Shown: in pieces, positions 1 through 10,774 of the stretch
Layout of the letters: every line of letters starts with the position of its first letter
How positions within the stretch are numbered: position 1 is the stretch's first letter
Assembly: GCA_037179335.1 (NCBI GenBank)
Contig: JAKZHN010000013.1
Coordinates: forward strand, 496,001 to 560,000
Direction of reading: 5' to 3'
Source of the DNA: Cyclaneusma minus
Lineage: Eukaryota > Ascomycota > Leotiomycetes > Marthamycetales > Marthamycetaceae
Length of the DNA stretch: 64,000 nucleotides
Notes under the pieces: model-generated
Told to the model about the DNA's origin: nothing
Databases searched by the model: none
Seen by the model: the letters and a program-made list of their open reading frames with translations, nothing else
Translations under genes and position numbers: made by a program

Positions 1-1029
1 TACAACTACGAAGAGTATCCCACCAAGTCCAAGCGTGGGGCGCAAGGGACTGACTACGAAGATTATGGGTCTTTCGAGGACTACGACCACTACGGCAATT
101 TCGACGAATACTCTGCCGTGAAGGCCAAGCGAGCCACTGACTTCGACAATAAATTCGCCGATTACGACACATATGACCCGAAGGTTAACCCCTTCCAGTA
201 TTATAAAAGTTACGCTGAGAAGGCCAAGCGTGAGGCAGCCAACGGCCAGACTTTCGATGTGGTGTACCGTAAGCGTGCGGCACAAGATGGTAGACATGGA
301 GATCATCATGGTGGACCCCCGAGATATGTCACCTATGATCCTCAATATTCCGACTATGACCCCGAATTCTACATGTCCTATAACCCCGAGTATCAAGCAT
401 ATGCTGAGAAGGCCAGGCGTTCGGCAGTACCGGATTACTTCCCCACAGACTACACTGACTATAGTAAGGACCCCTTTTATATACAAGGGCCAAGGAATAA
501 TTACGCTGACCAAGGTGAAGAACCAATGTACATCGGTTATGAGAATATCGGCGCATATGCCGAAGATGACAAGCGTGAGGCCCAACCCGCCGCAGCACCT
601 CAGGACAAGAAAGCCAAGCGCGAGGCCAAAGCTGACGAAGACCCTGATTACGGCAAGTGGTTCTCCGCGCTAGCTCATTCTGAGGCTCTGCTAACACGTA
701 TTTCTCACACAGACTCGTACAGTAGCTTCGAAGATTACGATGAATACAAGAAATCCAAACGCGAGGCCGAACCAAAAGACGAAAAACCTGGCGAGTATTT
801 CCAGACTGATAACTGGAGTTATGACGAGAAGAAAGTCACGCGTGGGGCTGAAGCCGAAGCCGCACCCATGGCAACCCCTGATGAGGAGTTTATCGACTAC
901 GACATATATGGTTTCGACGACAACATTGAGTATGCCGACAAGTCCGCCGAGAAGAGAGACATGCTTGAGGCCATCGCCCGAGCTGCGAGACGCAATCGTC
1001 GAGCTCGAGCCCGAAGCAGTCGTCTTTAA
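1..1029 (+). CDS. Tyr/Asp-rich protein with repeated Kex2-type sites (5' partial), putative multi-peptide precursor
   Basis: The frame is open from base 1, so the start and any signal peptide lie outside the window; the stop is TAA at 1027-1029. The protein is a series of acidic, Tyr-rich segments (15-52 residues) separated by dibasic sites: KR at codons starting 34, 127, 226, 271, 571, 616, 757 and 952, and RR at 415. Most sites are followed by EA, AA, GA, SA or AT, and several are preceded by K-A-K or S-K. This is the layout of secreted fungal precursors cut by kexin Kex2 and trimmed by a Ste13-type dipeptidyl peptidase (pheromones, dikaritin RiPP precursors, Kex2-processed repeat proteins). 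Segments share FEDYD-Y and DYD-Y motifs but are not identical. The C-terminus is Arg-rich. A stretch at 653-712 looks like an in-frame GC-AG intron. I do not recognise the family; processing and function are inferred. Confidence 0.6.
   Translation, partial: YNYEEYPTKSKRGAQGTDYEDYGSFEDYDHYGNFDEYSAVKAKRATDFDNKFADYDTYDPKVNPFQYYKSYAEKAKREAANGQTFDVVYRKRAAQDGRHGDHHGGPPRYVTYDPQYSDYDPEFYMSYNPEYQAYAEKARRSAVPDYFPTDYTDYSKDPFYIQGPRNNYADQGEEPMYIGYENIGAYAEDDKREAQPAAAPQDKKAKREAKADEDPDYGKWFSALAHSEALLTRISHTDSYSSFEDYDEYKKSKREAEPKDEKPGEYFQTDNWSYDEKKVTRGAEAEAAPMATPDEEFIDYDIYGFDDNIEYADKSAEKRDMLEAIARAARRNRRARARSSRL
653..712 (+). other. Probable GC-AG intron inside the repeat precursor
   Basis: A 60-nt segment begins GCAAGT (the usual donor of GC-AG introns), has a CTAAC branch site at 691-695 and ends CACAG. 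Its removal keeps the frame. It also deletes 20 residues of atypical composition (W, L, H, S) and joins DY to DSYSSFEDYDEY, restoring the Tyr/Asp pattern. GT donors at 657 and 660 would both give an immediate stop after splicing, which favours the GC donor. Not confirmed by transcript data. Confidence 0.55.
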
Positions 1030-1942
1030 AGCTCGTTGTCGAGTATGGTAAGATTTTCTGAAGCTCTCATTACACTTCTTTCTGCCTCGCTTTCCGCCAG
1101 ACGTTTCCCCAAAACGACTAGCAGGTGAAAAGATGGCGTTTGCTTACACGTTTCGCAGGCGAATGTGGCAGCCTTTTTTTTTGGATTTGTTAGTTTAGCG
1201 AAGGATTGGAAAATTGTGAAAAAGACGGTAGCAAATGCTTGCGCTGGTGTGGAAAATCAGTACACATGTACAGGCAGGCAGGCACATGCGTTTTGGGTTG
1301 ATTTTAGCAGACGCGAGAAAGACTCCACACGATCGTTAATGTTATAATGTATTTCTTTTTTTCTAGACCGCAGACTCCTTGAGCTTTGCATGACTTGCGA
1401 TGTCATGGGATCGAGAAGCTACGGTTCGCGTGTAGGAGCTGCTGTCGGGGAGAAAGCTGCTGTCGCCGATATTCTGGTAGCCCCAAGCGCAAAGAAAGCA
1501 GTGTTTAGCTAATCTTCTTCCTCTTTGCATGATACTTTCGAATAGATCACATGTGTTGGCCGAGATGACTACATGATGCAACCACAGACGGACACTGCAA
1601 GCGTTCTGCTCCTGCGACCATTGCAAGGGCGTGGCGTCGCTTTTTGCTTGTAGAAGAAGAGAGAGAGCCCACGGGGTCGGGAGCCACATTTATGCCTGCG
1701 CTTCAGGACTTGATATTGACGCGGTCACATGACAGGACTATCAATGGGCACGACACGGGCTTAGCAGTGCTCGTGTCCCTCGTCTCTTCGTCGTCTCATG
1801 CTCAGCACCTTTTTTCCTTTCCTCCAGCTCTCCCTCCTTGAAAACTAGCTAAGCAAAATGACACATCTCCATTAGTTAAAAAAAGAAAGAAAAAAACTTC
1901 CCTCGCCAACTAAACTTGAAAACTTGAAAACTTAAAAAGAAG
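1030..1942. other. Intergenic stretch, no gene seen
   Basis: This holds the 3' flank of the precursor gene, with A/T runs and short overlapping ORFs on both strands that lack conserved features. I see no supported gene here. Confidence 0.5.
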
Positions 1943-1979
1943 AAAAAACTGGTGTTCTTAATCACGGTGTTCCGTGATT
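1943..1979 (-). terminator. tRNA-Phe trailer: perfect 8-bp hairpin then T6 Pol III terminator
   Basis: Reading 3' of tRNA-Phe on the minus strand, bases 1979-1972 and 1967-1960 form a perfect 8-bp stem (AATCACGG / CCGTGATT) around a 4-nt loop. A run of six T on the minus strand follows (A6 at 1943-1948), consistent with a Pol III stop. The terminator is standard; the hairpin in the trailer is unusual. Confidence 0.6.
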
Positions 1980-1987
1980 CGCAGGAA

Positions 1988-2087
1988 TGCGGCTTCTGTG
2001 GATCGAACACAGTGCCTCCAGATAATCAGAAAGGTGACCTGAAGTGAAGGCTTCAGTCTGGCGCTCTCCCAAGTGAGCTAAAGCCGC
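1988..2087 (-). tRNA. tRNA-Phe (GAA) with 27-nt intron
   Basis: The 5' end is at 2087 (GCGGCTT acceptor strand) and the discriminator A at 1988. The A box (TAGCTCACTTGGG), the CCAGA/TCTGG anticodon stem, the GAA anticodon and the GTTCGATCC T loop closely match yeast tRNA-Phe. The intron lies at the canonical place after nucleotide 37 (2024-2050). Removing it leaves a 73-nt tRNA. Confidence 0.95.
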
Positions 2088-3195
2088 TTGGTAATTGATG
2101 ACTTTGTGCTTCACACCTGGTTACTTAGTTCCCGTACCGCGGCTGAACTTCGGTTGTGGAAGAGTGCACAATCCGACTGCAGAAATCACTGGTGACATAT
2201 CAGTATATTCATAAACATTAAACAAACGAACTAAATGTGGTTTTTCTTCTTCTTCTTCTTCAAGCTAATCATTCCATGTATTTTGAAAGGACTTGTGCGC
2301 TTCGGAACCTACCTACCAAAGGATGAAAGCCTGCCTACACGCAATCTCAACTGCCTACAATAGAGTCACATAACAGCAACTTCAACTCCACAAAACACCA
2401 TCTCAACACGCACACGCACTTTTAAAAAACTACCATTCTGTTTACTTCATCTTATTCCAGTAGCAGTGATTCCCAAATTTCTACAAGCAGCATGCGCAAA
2501 AAAACACAAAGAAAGAAGAAAAGCCATCATCCCTGCGTTCCAGCATACACAACACAACACGACACAGCCGGCCTGACCCACCGCCCTCAGAAACGCAATA
2601 CCATGCCCATCTATCAAATTAAGTTGATGTTTTTTCTGTTCATCGTCAAAGTAGTAGCATCTGCGCAGCGACGAAGCCCTTGGAATTTCCTTATGTCTTG
2701 AGAAGAGAGCCCTCCTTCAAAGTCCATCAACAAAGACGAAGCCCCTTGGGAACTTCCGACCGGTCCGATCGGGATGGCACCAAACGGCCAGGCACAAACA
2801 AAAGAACCCATCGATCGCGAACTTTTGATTCTTCGCGCTTCTTCTCCCAGTCCATTCCAGTCCCGAAAAGCAAAGCGAAACCAAGCACTACTGTTGTTGA
2901 TACCCATTCCCATCCTCCATGAGCGTCGAATTGCCTTCCTCATCCAGGTTGTGGAACTCTAGAATCTCCGAATACCTGTAGTGTTCGCAAAAGACAAGTC
3001 AGTAACAAAAAGAAGATATTTTGAAACTACCACTTCTGCAATCTTCCTCTTCCCAAGCTCGAAAGACGGCAGGCGAGGAAGAACGAAAGAAAAAGGAGGA
3101 AAGCGCCGTTTCGAGAATTGGGTCGAGTTCCTGGATTGTTTTTTCTGTTTCTTTCTTTCGCCAGAGGTAGAGGCAGAGAATTTGTAGGGGGCGAC
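2088..3195. other. Intergenic between tRNA-Phe and hog1 3' end
   Basis: Contains a CTT-type microsatellite (around 2246-2263), A-rich tracts and the 3' flank of hog1. Short ORFs occur on both strands but none shows conserved features. Confidence 0.5.
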
Positions 3196-3699
3196 CTAGT
3201 CTTGGATGGCCTCGTACATTTTGATCTTCCACTGCTCCACCGGCAGGTCTGCGTCATTGAAGGACCAGTCGAACTTCTCTTCCGCCACGGGCTCGTCCGT
3301 GGGGTCGTGGTAAGGGGAGAGGTACTCGTGTGCGAGTGCGTCGCCTGCCTTTATTCTTGTTCTAGGGTCGAAGACAAGCATCTGTTCCAGCAGGCTGATT
3401 GCTGTAAATGCTGTTAGTAAAGGCTCAAGCAGTAGTCCTGAGTCGTAGAAGTCATAAATACCTGGTGCGTCGGCGTTCTTGAACTTGTTCTTCAGGGGTT
3501 GCCTCTCGCGCTTGGGCAGCGACTGGACAAATCTCAAGGTCTGTATTATCATTAGCAGGCTTTCGCAGTGACATGCCAAAACGGAATGACGAGTCTTCTC
3601 ACGTTTTCGCTTGCAATGGTCTGGATCACATCATCTGGCGGAGTACCCAGAAGCTCCGTGATGATGGAGAACTGGTTGACGTGATCCTTGCCCGGGAAC

Positions 3700-3731
<32 letters not shown>

Positions 3732-4617
3732 GCATCCTGCGCTCCAGATATCAACTTCGACGTCATATTTCTGCCAGGTGAGCATAATCTCGGGTGCTCT
3801 GTAGTATCGAGTCGAGACGTAACCGGTCATCTGCGGATCCTGTATACGGGCCAGTCCGAAATCGCAGATCTTCAAGTCGCAATTTTCGTTCACCAGGATG
3901 TTGCTGGGCTTCAAGTCTCGGTGGACCACGCCGGCGGAATGGACATATTTGAGGCCTCGCTGTGTTTCCCATTAGTCCTGCCAGGGTGTGCAAATGTTCG
4001 CTTGAGAATTTACCAGGATCTGGTACAGGAAGTACTGTATGAACTGCTTTTCGAGCGGTCTGGAGGTAAGCAGGCGGTGCAAGTCGGTGCCGAGCAATTC
4101 GGTGACAAAGTAACTGCAGTGCACTCAGATCAGCATATTGTTAAGAGGCCGGCACATCAGGGGAGATCCGCACATGTCCTCGAGTGGTGAAATGAAGATG
4201 TCGCTCAGAGAAATGACCTGTTCAGAAAGTGAGCAGACAGGCTTTGAGCGGAAACGTCAATTGCAACACACGTTCTCGTGCTTCAAGTGCTTGAGCAGCT
4301 TCAGTTCTCGGTATGTTCTCTTTGACAGGACCGGAGTGCTGAAGGGTTTCATGATCTTCTTGACGGCGACGCTCTGGTTGGTGAGCTGGTCCTTAGCAGA
4401 GCTGTTTCGCCGCGTCAATTTCAGGCTCCCAGTTTGAGCAGATAGCAGCATACCAAACAAGACCAAAGGCTCCCATTCCGACGGGCTGGAGGTCCGAGTA
4501 TCTGTGGCCATGTCAGCTTTGTGGGTGTGGCGCAAAGTCGTCTTGATGCGCCGCAGCGTACCTGGAGGTGATCTCGAAAGTGGTGCCAAAGATCTGGGCT
4601 CGCACGAATTCGGCCAT
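3196..4617 (-). CDS. hog1: Stress-activated MAP kinase Hog1
   Basis: Ser/Thr MAP kinase of the high-osmolarity glycerol pathway, phosphorylated by a Pbs2-type MAPKK and acting in cytoplasm and nucleus. Eight exons read by eye: 4562-4617, 4454-4501, 4272-4401, 4174-4217, 4014-4113, 3603-3959, 3462-3540 and 3196-3401; they sum to 339 residues. Visible features: N-terminus [19 protein letters not shown], glycine loop GMGAFG, VAVKK lysine, catalytic [13 protein letters not shown], the TGY dual-phosphorylation motif, APE, and the common docking region near HDPTDEPV. The seven introns are 52-62 nt. The predicted C-terminus stops after IKMYEAIQD, about 15-20 residues earlier than I expect for filamentous-fungal Hog1, so a last exon may be missed or the tail is shortened. 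Family assignment is very secure. Confidence 0.95.
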
Positions 4618-7600
4618 GGTGAACGAGCGGCGGGATAGCGGATGCTATCGAACTGCGGTTGGGTGGTTTGCGGATCGTGGGGATGGAGGGGGATGTTGGT
4701 AGTTCGTGCAGGGTTGGCGGGGGATGGGCAGAGATATTGGCGCTGGCCCTGATCTAGCGAAGCTATGCGACGGTAGAGTGGTGCACCGAGAGAGTCGTTC
4801 CGACCCGACACTCTGTTATCGGGCTGACACCTGGATCTCGGCGGCCACGAGGTCGCTGCTCTTGGATGCGAGGCGGGACGGAGAGGGCAAAAGGAACCTT
4901 TCTGGCAAAATGATGGCTCGGTGGACGGGGCGAGGCTTTTTGAGGGCGGCGGGCTTAGGTGACAGGTGTGGTTTTTGTTGATGGTCCGGTCGTACGTATT
5001 TAGTGGATTCGGAGGGAAGCGCCGTGCTCGCAGAGTCTCTCTTGCTTGTCCTTGCTGCCAGCCTGACAACTTCCAGATTGTTTTGGTAATGGCCGGCTGC
5101 CGCTCAAAGCATCGATGCTGTCAATTGCTAGTGAACAAGTCTGTGCCCGAGATACTTGCCTATGTGACCCTAGGAGGCCATTGACTGCAATAATACAAAA
5201 TAAATCTCTCGACGGCGCGGCAAGATTACTTGGTATCAGGGAACATCCACTCGCTCCAAGGCGTGTTGTCGAGGCGTCGAATCAGTCGCTCAAGCTGCAC
5301 AACACAACCGTGGGCCATCGCAACCTCAGCTGCCTTCTTATTCATTCCTGTCCAACGCCGTCCCCGCCATGAATTCATACTATCGCCGCCCTGTATTCCC
5401 TGCGATAATCGCCATCGACAAGCCATTTCCACCCTCCCCACCCCGAACCCCGAGCCTCAAGGAGTCTCCCGTCACGGCCTACGTCAGTGACGCCAGCTCT
5501 CATCGTGAGAAGCAGCAAAACACCCAGCTGCGTACGAGTAAGGCCCGTCCGATAGGAGGACGACGAGCATGGGAGACAGCCCTCGGCGGTGAAGTCTATC
5601 TGAATGAGGCCAACGGGTGTCGAAAGTAGTCACTTAACCCACTCCAACCAGCCTGCCCCGCTGCGGGACATCACACACAGCTGGAGGATCAAGCACTTCA
5701 CAACCCGCCTACGTCATGACTTCTCCGTCTCGTCTTCTCCATCGAAAAGAATCTGTCGCGGGCCTGCACGGGAAACCGGTTTTGCCAGATCCCCCAGCTT
5801 CACTATCCACCACTCGACCATCTGGCTCGCCTCACCACCCTCACATATCAAATAAGTCGACGTGTACAAGTACCTCGGCCACTGAGGCGCTGTGACCGCA
5901 GTCCAGGAACAGCACACAAACGGCGCTTATGGGGAACTTCTGGAATTGCCAATTTTCCCATGTTCGGCCGACCAAATCGCATCCGTAGCGAGACCGTCTG
6001 AGCGCGGCGTGTCAAGTCAACCCCTCTGCCGCGTCCGTCTCCTGAGCTACGACGCCGAAATCAACGGTCGCGCTATGTCAAATCCTCTGAACAAAAGTAG
6101 CTTCGATACCAACCTAGCCTGACAGTCTCGACAAAATTCCCGAATGTCCTGAGCAAGCCACAACAGATGTGATTCCCCAACGCATATTTCCCACTCCTTA
6201 ATTCCCTCCCCGAAACCCTCGAAACCCCGAAAATCCCCTTACTCGTATCCTCCCATGCGCTTGAAACCCGGCTCTTTACTTTTGCAACATCGCTCAAACA
6301 GGCAGGTTCACGAGAAGATCTTTTCCTTCTCCCCTATCTGCCGCAATTCGCAAATTATTCAAGCAAAAGCTTTGACAGAAGGATTATTCATGACACGCTG
6401 ACTTCAATGCACAAACGCTCCACGCGGCTTTCCTGCCTGCGAGACGCGTTCCGCGATTCATATTCCATGTCGCCTTTAACGTCATACCTGAAGAGATCTA
6501 CAGACGGGCCCACCGCTCAGAATAGCGTCAACGTGCTGCTGCCTGCACCAATGACCATTTTCGACATTTGAAGACTTGCCGCAGATCTGACCTCAGGGTT
6601 CAATGAACGGAGTGTGTAGCGTGACAAATGACACCGAAAGACATCTCTCTTGATTAGAATAACTGCATCGAGTCTTCATGCACGGGGAGAATTTCCAGCT
6701 TCGAACACTCAAGGACGTTTTTTTTTTCTTTTTCCTCTTCGGCGCTTAGAAAGTCACCTACTCCTCAAACTGTCGTGAACATCCGGTAGAACTTCTAAAA
6801 TGTACCTAGACAAGACTCGCAAGTTTGAACTCGTGGTGGGACGGCTAAATCTAGGAAGCAACTTTATAAATCAAGAGTGTAAGACTTTGAAAGCAGCACA
6901 GTCTTACTCTTACCCTTGGCAACACAAGAAGAAACCTGCGGAAGAGACCACATGATAGCACGTTCTTGTCCTACTCTCCATACCGCGCGATGGCGAAAGG
7001 CTCAAGATCGTTCGGAAAACAAGTGCCGAATCCACTCTTCTTATTACTAGGTACTCGTGTATCACACAGTCACAAAACCCAAAATAGTAGCTCACAAAGT
7101 TTTTGCATCGCGGCATTGTCATTTCTGGCCTAGTACCCGTGTTAACAAGCAGTGTCCACCGTGCAGGAAAGAGGTTCCATGAAGACACCTCTCCCTTACA
7201 TGCCTCAATGAACAATACGAGTAAACCCGCAAGAAAGCTCGCAAGACGTCCACCGGTGAAGGAAAGAGATCCCACCCCGAATAGGATAAGTACCTCTCCC
7301 TTACATGCCTCAATGTCCAAATCCGAGAAACCGCAGAAAGCTCGTCAGAATAGAGCCCGGCGTGCAACCGTGTAACTGTATCGACACCAAGCCCATCTCT
7401 TGTTTTGAAAGCACTCCTCGATCCAGCACAATATCAATCCCTAGACCCATAGCGCCGATTGTCTAAAACCCAACGCCATTATGACCGTGTGTGAACCTCG
7501 ACGAAAGAGTCCGAAAAGAAAGCAAACTCCCGATGCGCCATTGCAAGCCCCGTTTCTCTAGCAGCAGGCACACAGAATATTTTGGCAAAGCTGGTCAAAA

Positions 7601-7739
7601 GCCTTCGGTATCTTCAGAAAGAGAACTTGTCGAAAATGCGCATCGCTCGCTCGCTCGCAACCCGAAAGCATCGCACCGGAACGCCGAAATTTTTCGAAAG
7701 CAAAGCAGGCAGGTGTCGAGGAAGAGGGAGAGGGTGGGC
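4618..7739. other. Long intergenic stretch upstream of hog1
   Basis: About 3.1 kb with no ORF showing conserved features or a convincing exon chain. It must hold the hog1 promoter on its left side and the 3' flank of the DUF3716-like gene on its right. A short direct repeat lies at 7187-7315. A T10-class run is at about 6719. Confidence 0.5.
7187..7315. repeat. Direct repeat, 24 bp identical, 105-bp period
   Basis: The 24-mer starting ACCTCTCCCTTACATG occurs at 7187-7210 and again at 7292-7315. Weaker similarity continues about 35 bp past each copy (ending in AGAAAGCTCG). This looks like a local tandem duplication in noncoding DNA. Confidence 0.8.
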
Positions 7740-9165
7740 CTAGTGGTCGTCTTCGATGCCCAAGGTGGTCTTGAGCGAGTCGAGTTGGGTCTGCAGGGTG
7801 TTGATGCCAGACTGGATCGAGACGACGGCGCTGAAGATTTGACGTTGCTTGGATTGGGGCATCGTGTCGATCAAGGGCTTGTCGGGCTCGTTGAAGCTGC
7901 GCTGGACTCCGTTCATACGCTGGGCTCTGTCCATGCCATCGGCGAAGCTGTTGATGGTTTGTACGTGAACGGGGGGGCGCTGTATGTACTGGAGCTCGGC
8001 AAAAGCTCGAGGAGGACCACTGTTGTAAGGTGGTGCAAACTGTCCCATGGGAGGCTCGCCAGGCTTGTGTCGCTTGGCGGGGGGCTCGCTGTTGTTCTCG
8101 GCGGGCTCGTAGTCTCTGAGCACAGCTTCTCCACCTTCGACAGCGTAGGGTGAGCGGTGATCGCGCGGGTGCTTGGAAGGAGTGCCTTGGCCGGGAGGAA
8201 GGTAGCCCATCATCTCGTTGCCATGGCCATTGCTGCCCATGTCGTGGATGGTGTGGCGGCGGTTCTCGTCGACTTCGTCCTTGACACGCGGACCCTTGCT
8301 GGCAGAACCAGGCTTGGGCTTTGCGGACTGGCGCTGGGTAGAGCGACCACGGGCTAAGACGTCAGCACGAGTGACTGTTTTCGAAGTCAGTCTCACCAGC
8401 CTGACCAGAAAGTACGTAGAGTCAAAAGGGTTAATGGCAACGGCATACTAGGACATAGCCATCGTAGGATAAATGTAGGTGATGGAAGAAATGTTGTGCG
8501 TACCAGTAGTCTGCCTCAAGTTGCATCCACTGGCGGCGCCCGAGAAGTGGCAAGTCGCGCAGGAACCGTCGAAAAAGTCAGGCGAGGAGACGCAGAGAGC
8601 AAACTTTCCAAGACCGTCCTTGCAGCGGTTGCATGGAGTAGCGTTGACGTCGCCGCGCGAGGAAAGCAGAATCGCGGCACGGATCTGAAGTTGGCGTTGG
8701 ACACCACCTGCTCAAAGATAAGTGTGAGCAAATTGTGTGTAGATAGATTGTGTGAAAATAGAGTGTGCGCAAAGTTGCGTGTGGTCAAACAAGAAGTGAG
8801 GCTATCCTTACCAGTCTCTTCCACAGCACCGACACCATGGCGCCACGGAACTGGACGAACTTCAGGCAAGGCCATCAGTCGCTCGACGGCAGTAGAGCGA
8901 CGAGGCTTGCCAGCTGGCTTCGACTGAGGCGGCGGCGACCTCTCGGGCGACCTCTCAGGTGACTGAAGGTCATCCATGTCTGGGCTAGCTCGCGGGTTGT
9001 CGTTGTGGTTGACGGTTGAAGATGGCTTGGGTGAAGTCGAGGTCGAGCGAGACGGCGTAGCCGAAGGGTTGGCTCCGTACGGGATCAGCGTTAACTGCCT
9101 CGCTAACACGGGATAAATGTGAGAGCGGTAAATGTTTGGCTTACCTGGTCCCTTAGCGAGACCAT
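7740..9165 (-). CDS. Cys-rich DUF3716-like protein of unknown function
   Basis: Four exons: 9145-9165, 8812-9094, 8504-8707 and 7740-8374, giving 380 residues. The first exon encodes only seven residues (MVSLRDQ) and is chosen because it is the only frame that joins cleanly across the GTAAGC intron to the Ser/Pro-rich stretch. Residues about 25-100 are low complexity with SPERSPERSP. Exon 3 encodes a Cys cluster, PCNRCKDGLGKFALCV followed by CATCHFSGAASGCNLR, matching my memory of the fungal DUF3716 motif (C-x2-C...C...C-x2-C...C), probably zinc binding. The rest is basic, disordered, with a KRHKP possible nuclear signal, and ends in a predicted short helix (IFSAVVSIQSGINTLQTQLDSLKTTL). Gene function is unknown; nuclear localisation is inferred. 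Confidence 0.65.
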
Positions 9166-9859
9166 CCGGTTGCTTTGGCATCCTGACGGACCGTGTTGGA
9201 TGCGCAGCTGTGGATGGAGTTGGACGGGAAGGCGTGGGACTCCAGAGAGATAGGCAGGTAAATAACACGCGAGGCTAGCCTCAAGCCTGGCGAGGCTGCC
9301 TTAAATCCTACCCGGCTGGCTTCCGAGAGGGCTAAAGAGGCCTATCTAACGAGAGCCCATCACGTGATCCCGCGATAAGTCTAGACCCTAGATTATGCCG
9401 GCTAGAAATGAGAATTCACGGCATTCGATGGCCGATGCCTATGGTTTTTAACCAAGATTTAGGATGTCGAAAGCTATAACTAGTGAAAATGTTGCTAAAC
9501 TGTTGACCATCCTTCGAAGACTACCAAGCTTGATACTCTACTCGCAACTATTTGGTAGCTTTTCGGCATCCACAATATCTCGGTCTTTTTTTTTTGAATT
9601 TTCGAAAATCACAAAAAACAAGAATATTGGGCCGTTATAGCGTACCTTACTTTTAAACTAACGACCCTACCTCACCACTAGTCAATCGATCATCCCCACC
9701 TCTCACAATCACCAAAATGAAACAAGACCCAACCATAGTGAACTTTTATTCTATATTTTTTTGTTTCCACACAACTCCATAATCTAAGATGACCCTGTGG
9801 TTCCTCATTCAATTCTCATTGCTCTCAGAGCTATTGTTGGCAGACGTAACATCCAAGCT
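9166..9859. other. Intergenic, AT-rich, promoter of the DUF3716-like gene
   Basis: AT-rich spacer with a T10 run near 9586-9595. No gene is seen. It separates two minus-strand genes. Confidence 0.5.
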
Positions 9860-10774
9860 TTACTTTTCACCAGACTGACTTTTCTCCTTCTTCTCCTTCA
9901 ACGCGTTCTCCACCTGCCAAATGGCACGCTCAAGCTCAATCTCTACCTCTGGTAGCTGCAGCTCCTTTGCTATAAGTCTCGCGTTCCACTTCTCCAGCAC
10001 CATAACCTCTTCAGAACCGTCCCTGTTTGTAGAGGAAGTCGATGATGTTTGCAACGAATTGGCATCCGCGTCACTCTCGCTCTTGGTAACTTCGCGCTCA
10101 AGCTGTTTCTCACTTTCGAATTTAGGGGACTTGGCGGCGTAGAGAGCATCAAGGATCGGAGAGGGCTGGGTCACGATGAGGTTGTTCTTTAATAGGAACT
10201 CGACATGCTTCGAGCCTGATAGAGCTCGCCAGTGAGACCAAGCTCTGTAGACGAGGTAGAAGAAGGGGATATTGGGGATCCTGCAATTGTATCAATTAGC
10301 AAGTGCTTCGGCCATAAGAAAGGGGCTTCTCGCATACACAGGAACCAATGCAAAGGGCGCAACGATCGGCATTCCCACAATCGACCATATCAAGCGCTTC
10401 TGGTGCATGTCCTGCCTCTCAGTAGCCAGAGTCTTCAGGACATTCAGCACCGACGTCTGCGGGATCAGTGTCGAAGGAAAAGCCACATCGACCTTCTCCA
10501 CGCCCTCCAGATCTCCATTTTTCAGCTTCTTGGGGATTGGTGGTATAGATTTGAGGCCCCATTCCTCATAGGCAATCCGCTGAAGAGCTAGATTGCCATA
10601 ATCGACCAGCTTCTTCTGCCAGCCCGAATCTTTCTTCTCCCAGCTGGCCCAGAGCGCAGCGGCGCGCGACACGCCTTTGTCGACTAGGCTTTTGTTCTCG
10701 GCGTTGGCGACATTGACACGCTGACAGTAGATCAGGGTCCGGCGAGTGGAGATGGGGAGGAGGTAGAGGCGCAT
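9860..10774 (-). CDS. khe1: Mitochondrial K+/H+ exchange-related protein (Mit_KHE1 family)
   Basis: Two exons, 10338-10774 and 9860-10280, with a 57-nt intron joining GT|G in Val; 285 residues. The N-terminus MRLYLLPISTRRTLIYCQ, then WEKKDSGWQKKLVDYGN and a hydrophobic stretch (about residues 128-158, GMPIVAPFALVPVIPNIPFFY) fit the PF10173 family of inner-membrane proteins needed for mitochondrial potassium/proton exchange (yeast Mrs7/Ylh47-linked KHE1, YDL183c type). The tail is acidic/Ser-rich with a Lys-rich coiled segment (VEIELERAIWQVENALKEKKEK). The start is the only ATG in frame before the conserved N-terminus. It is divergent from the SRF1-like gene. Confidence 0.8.
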
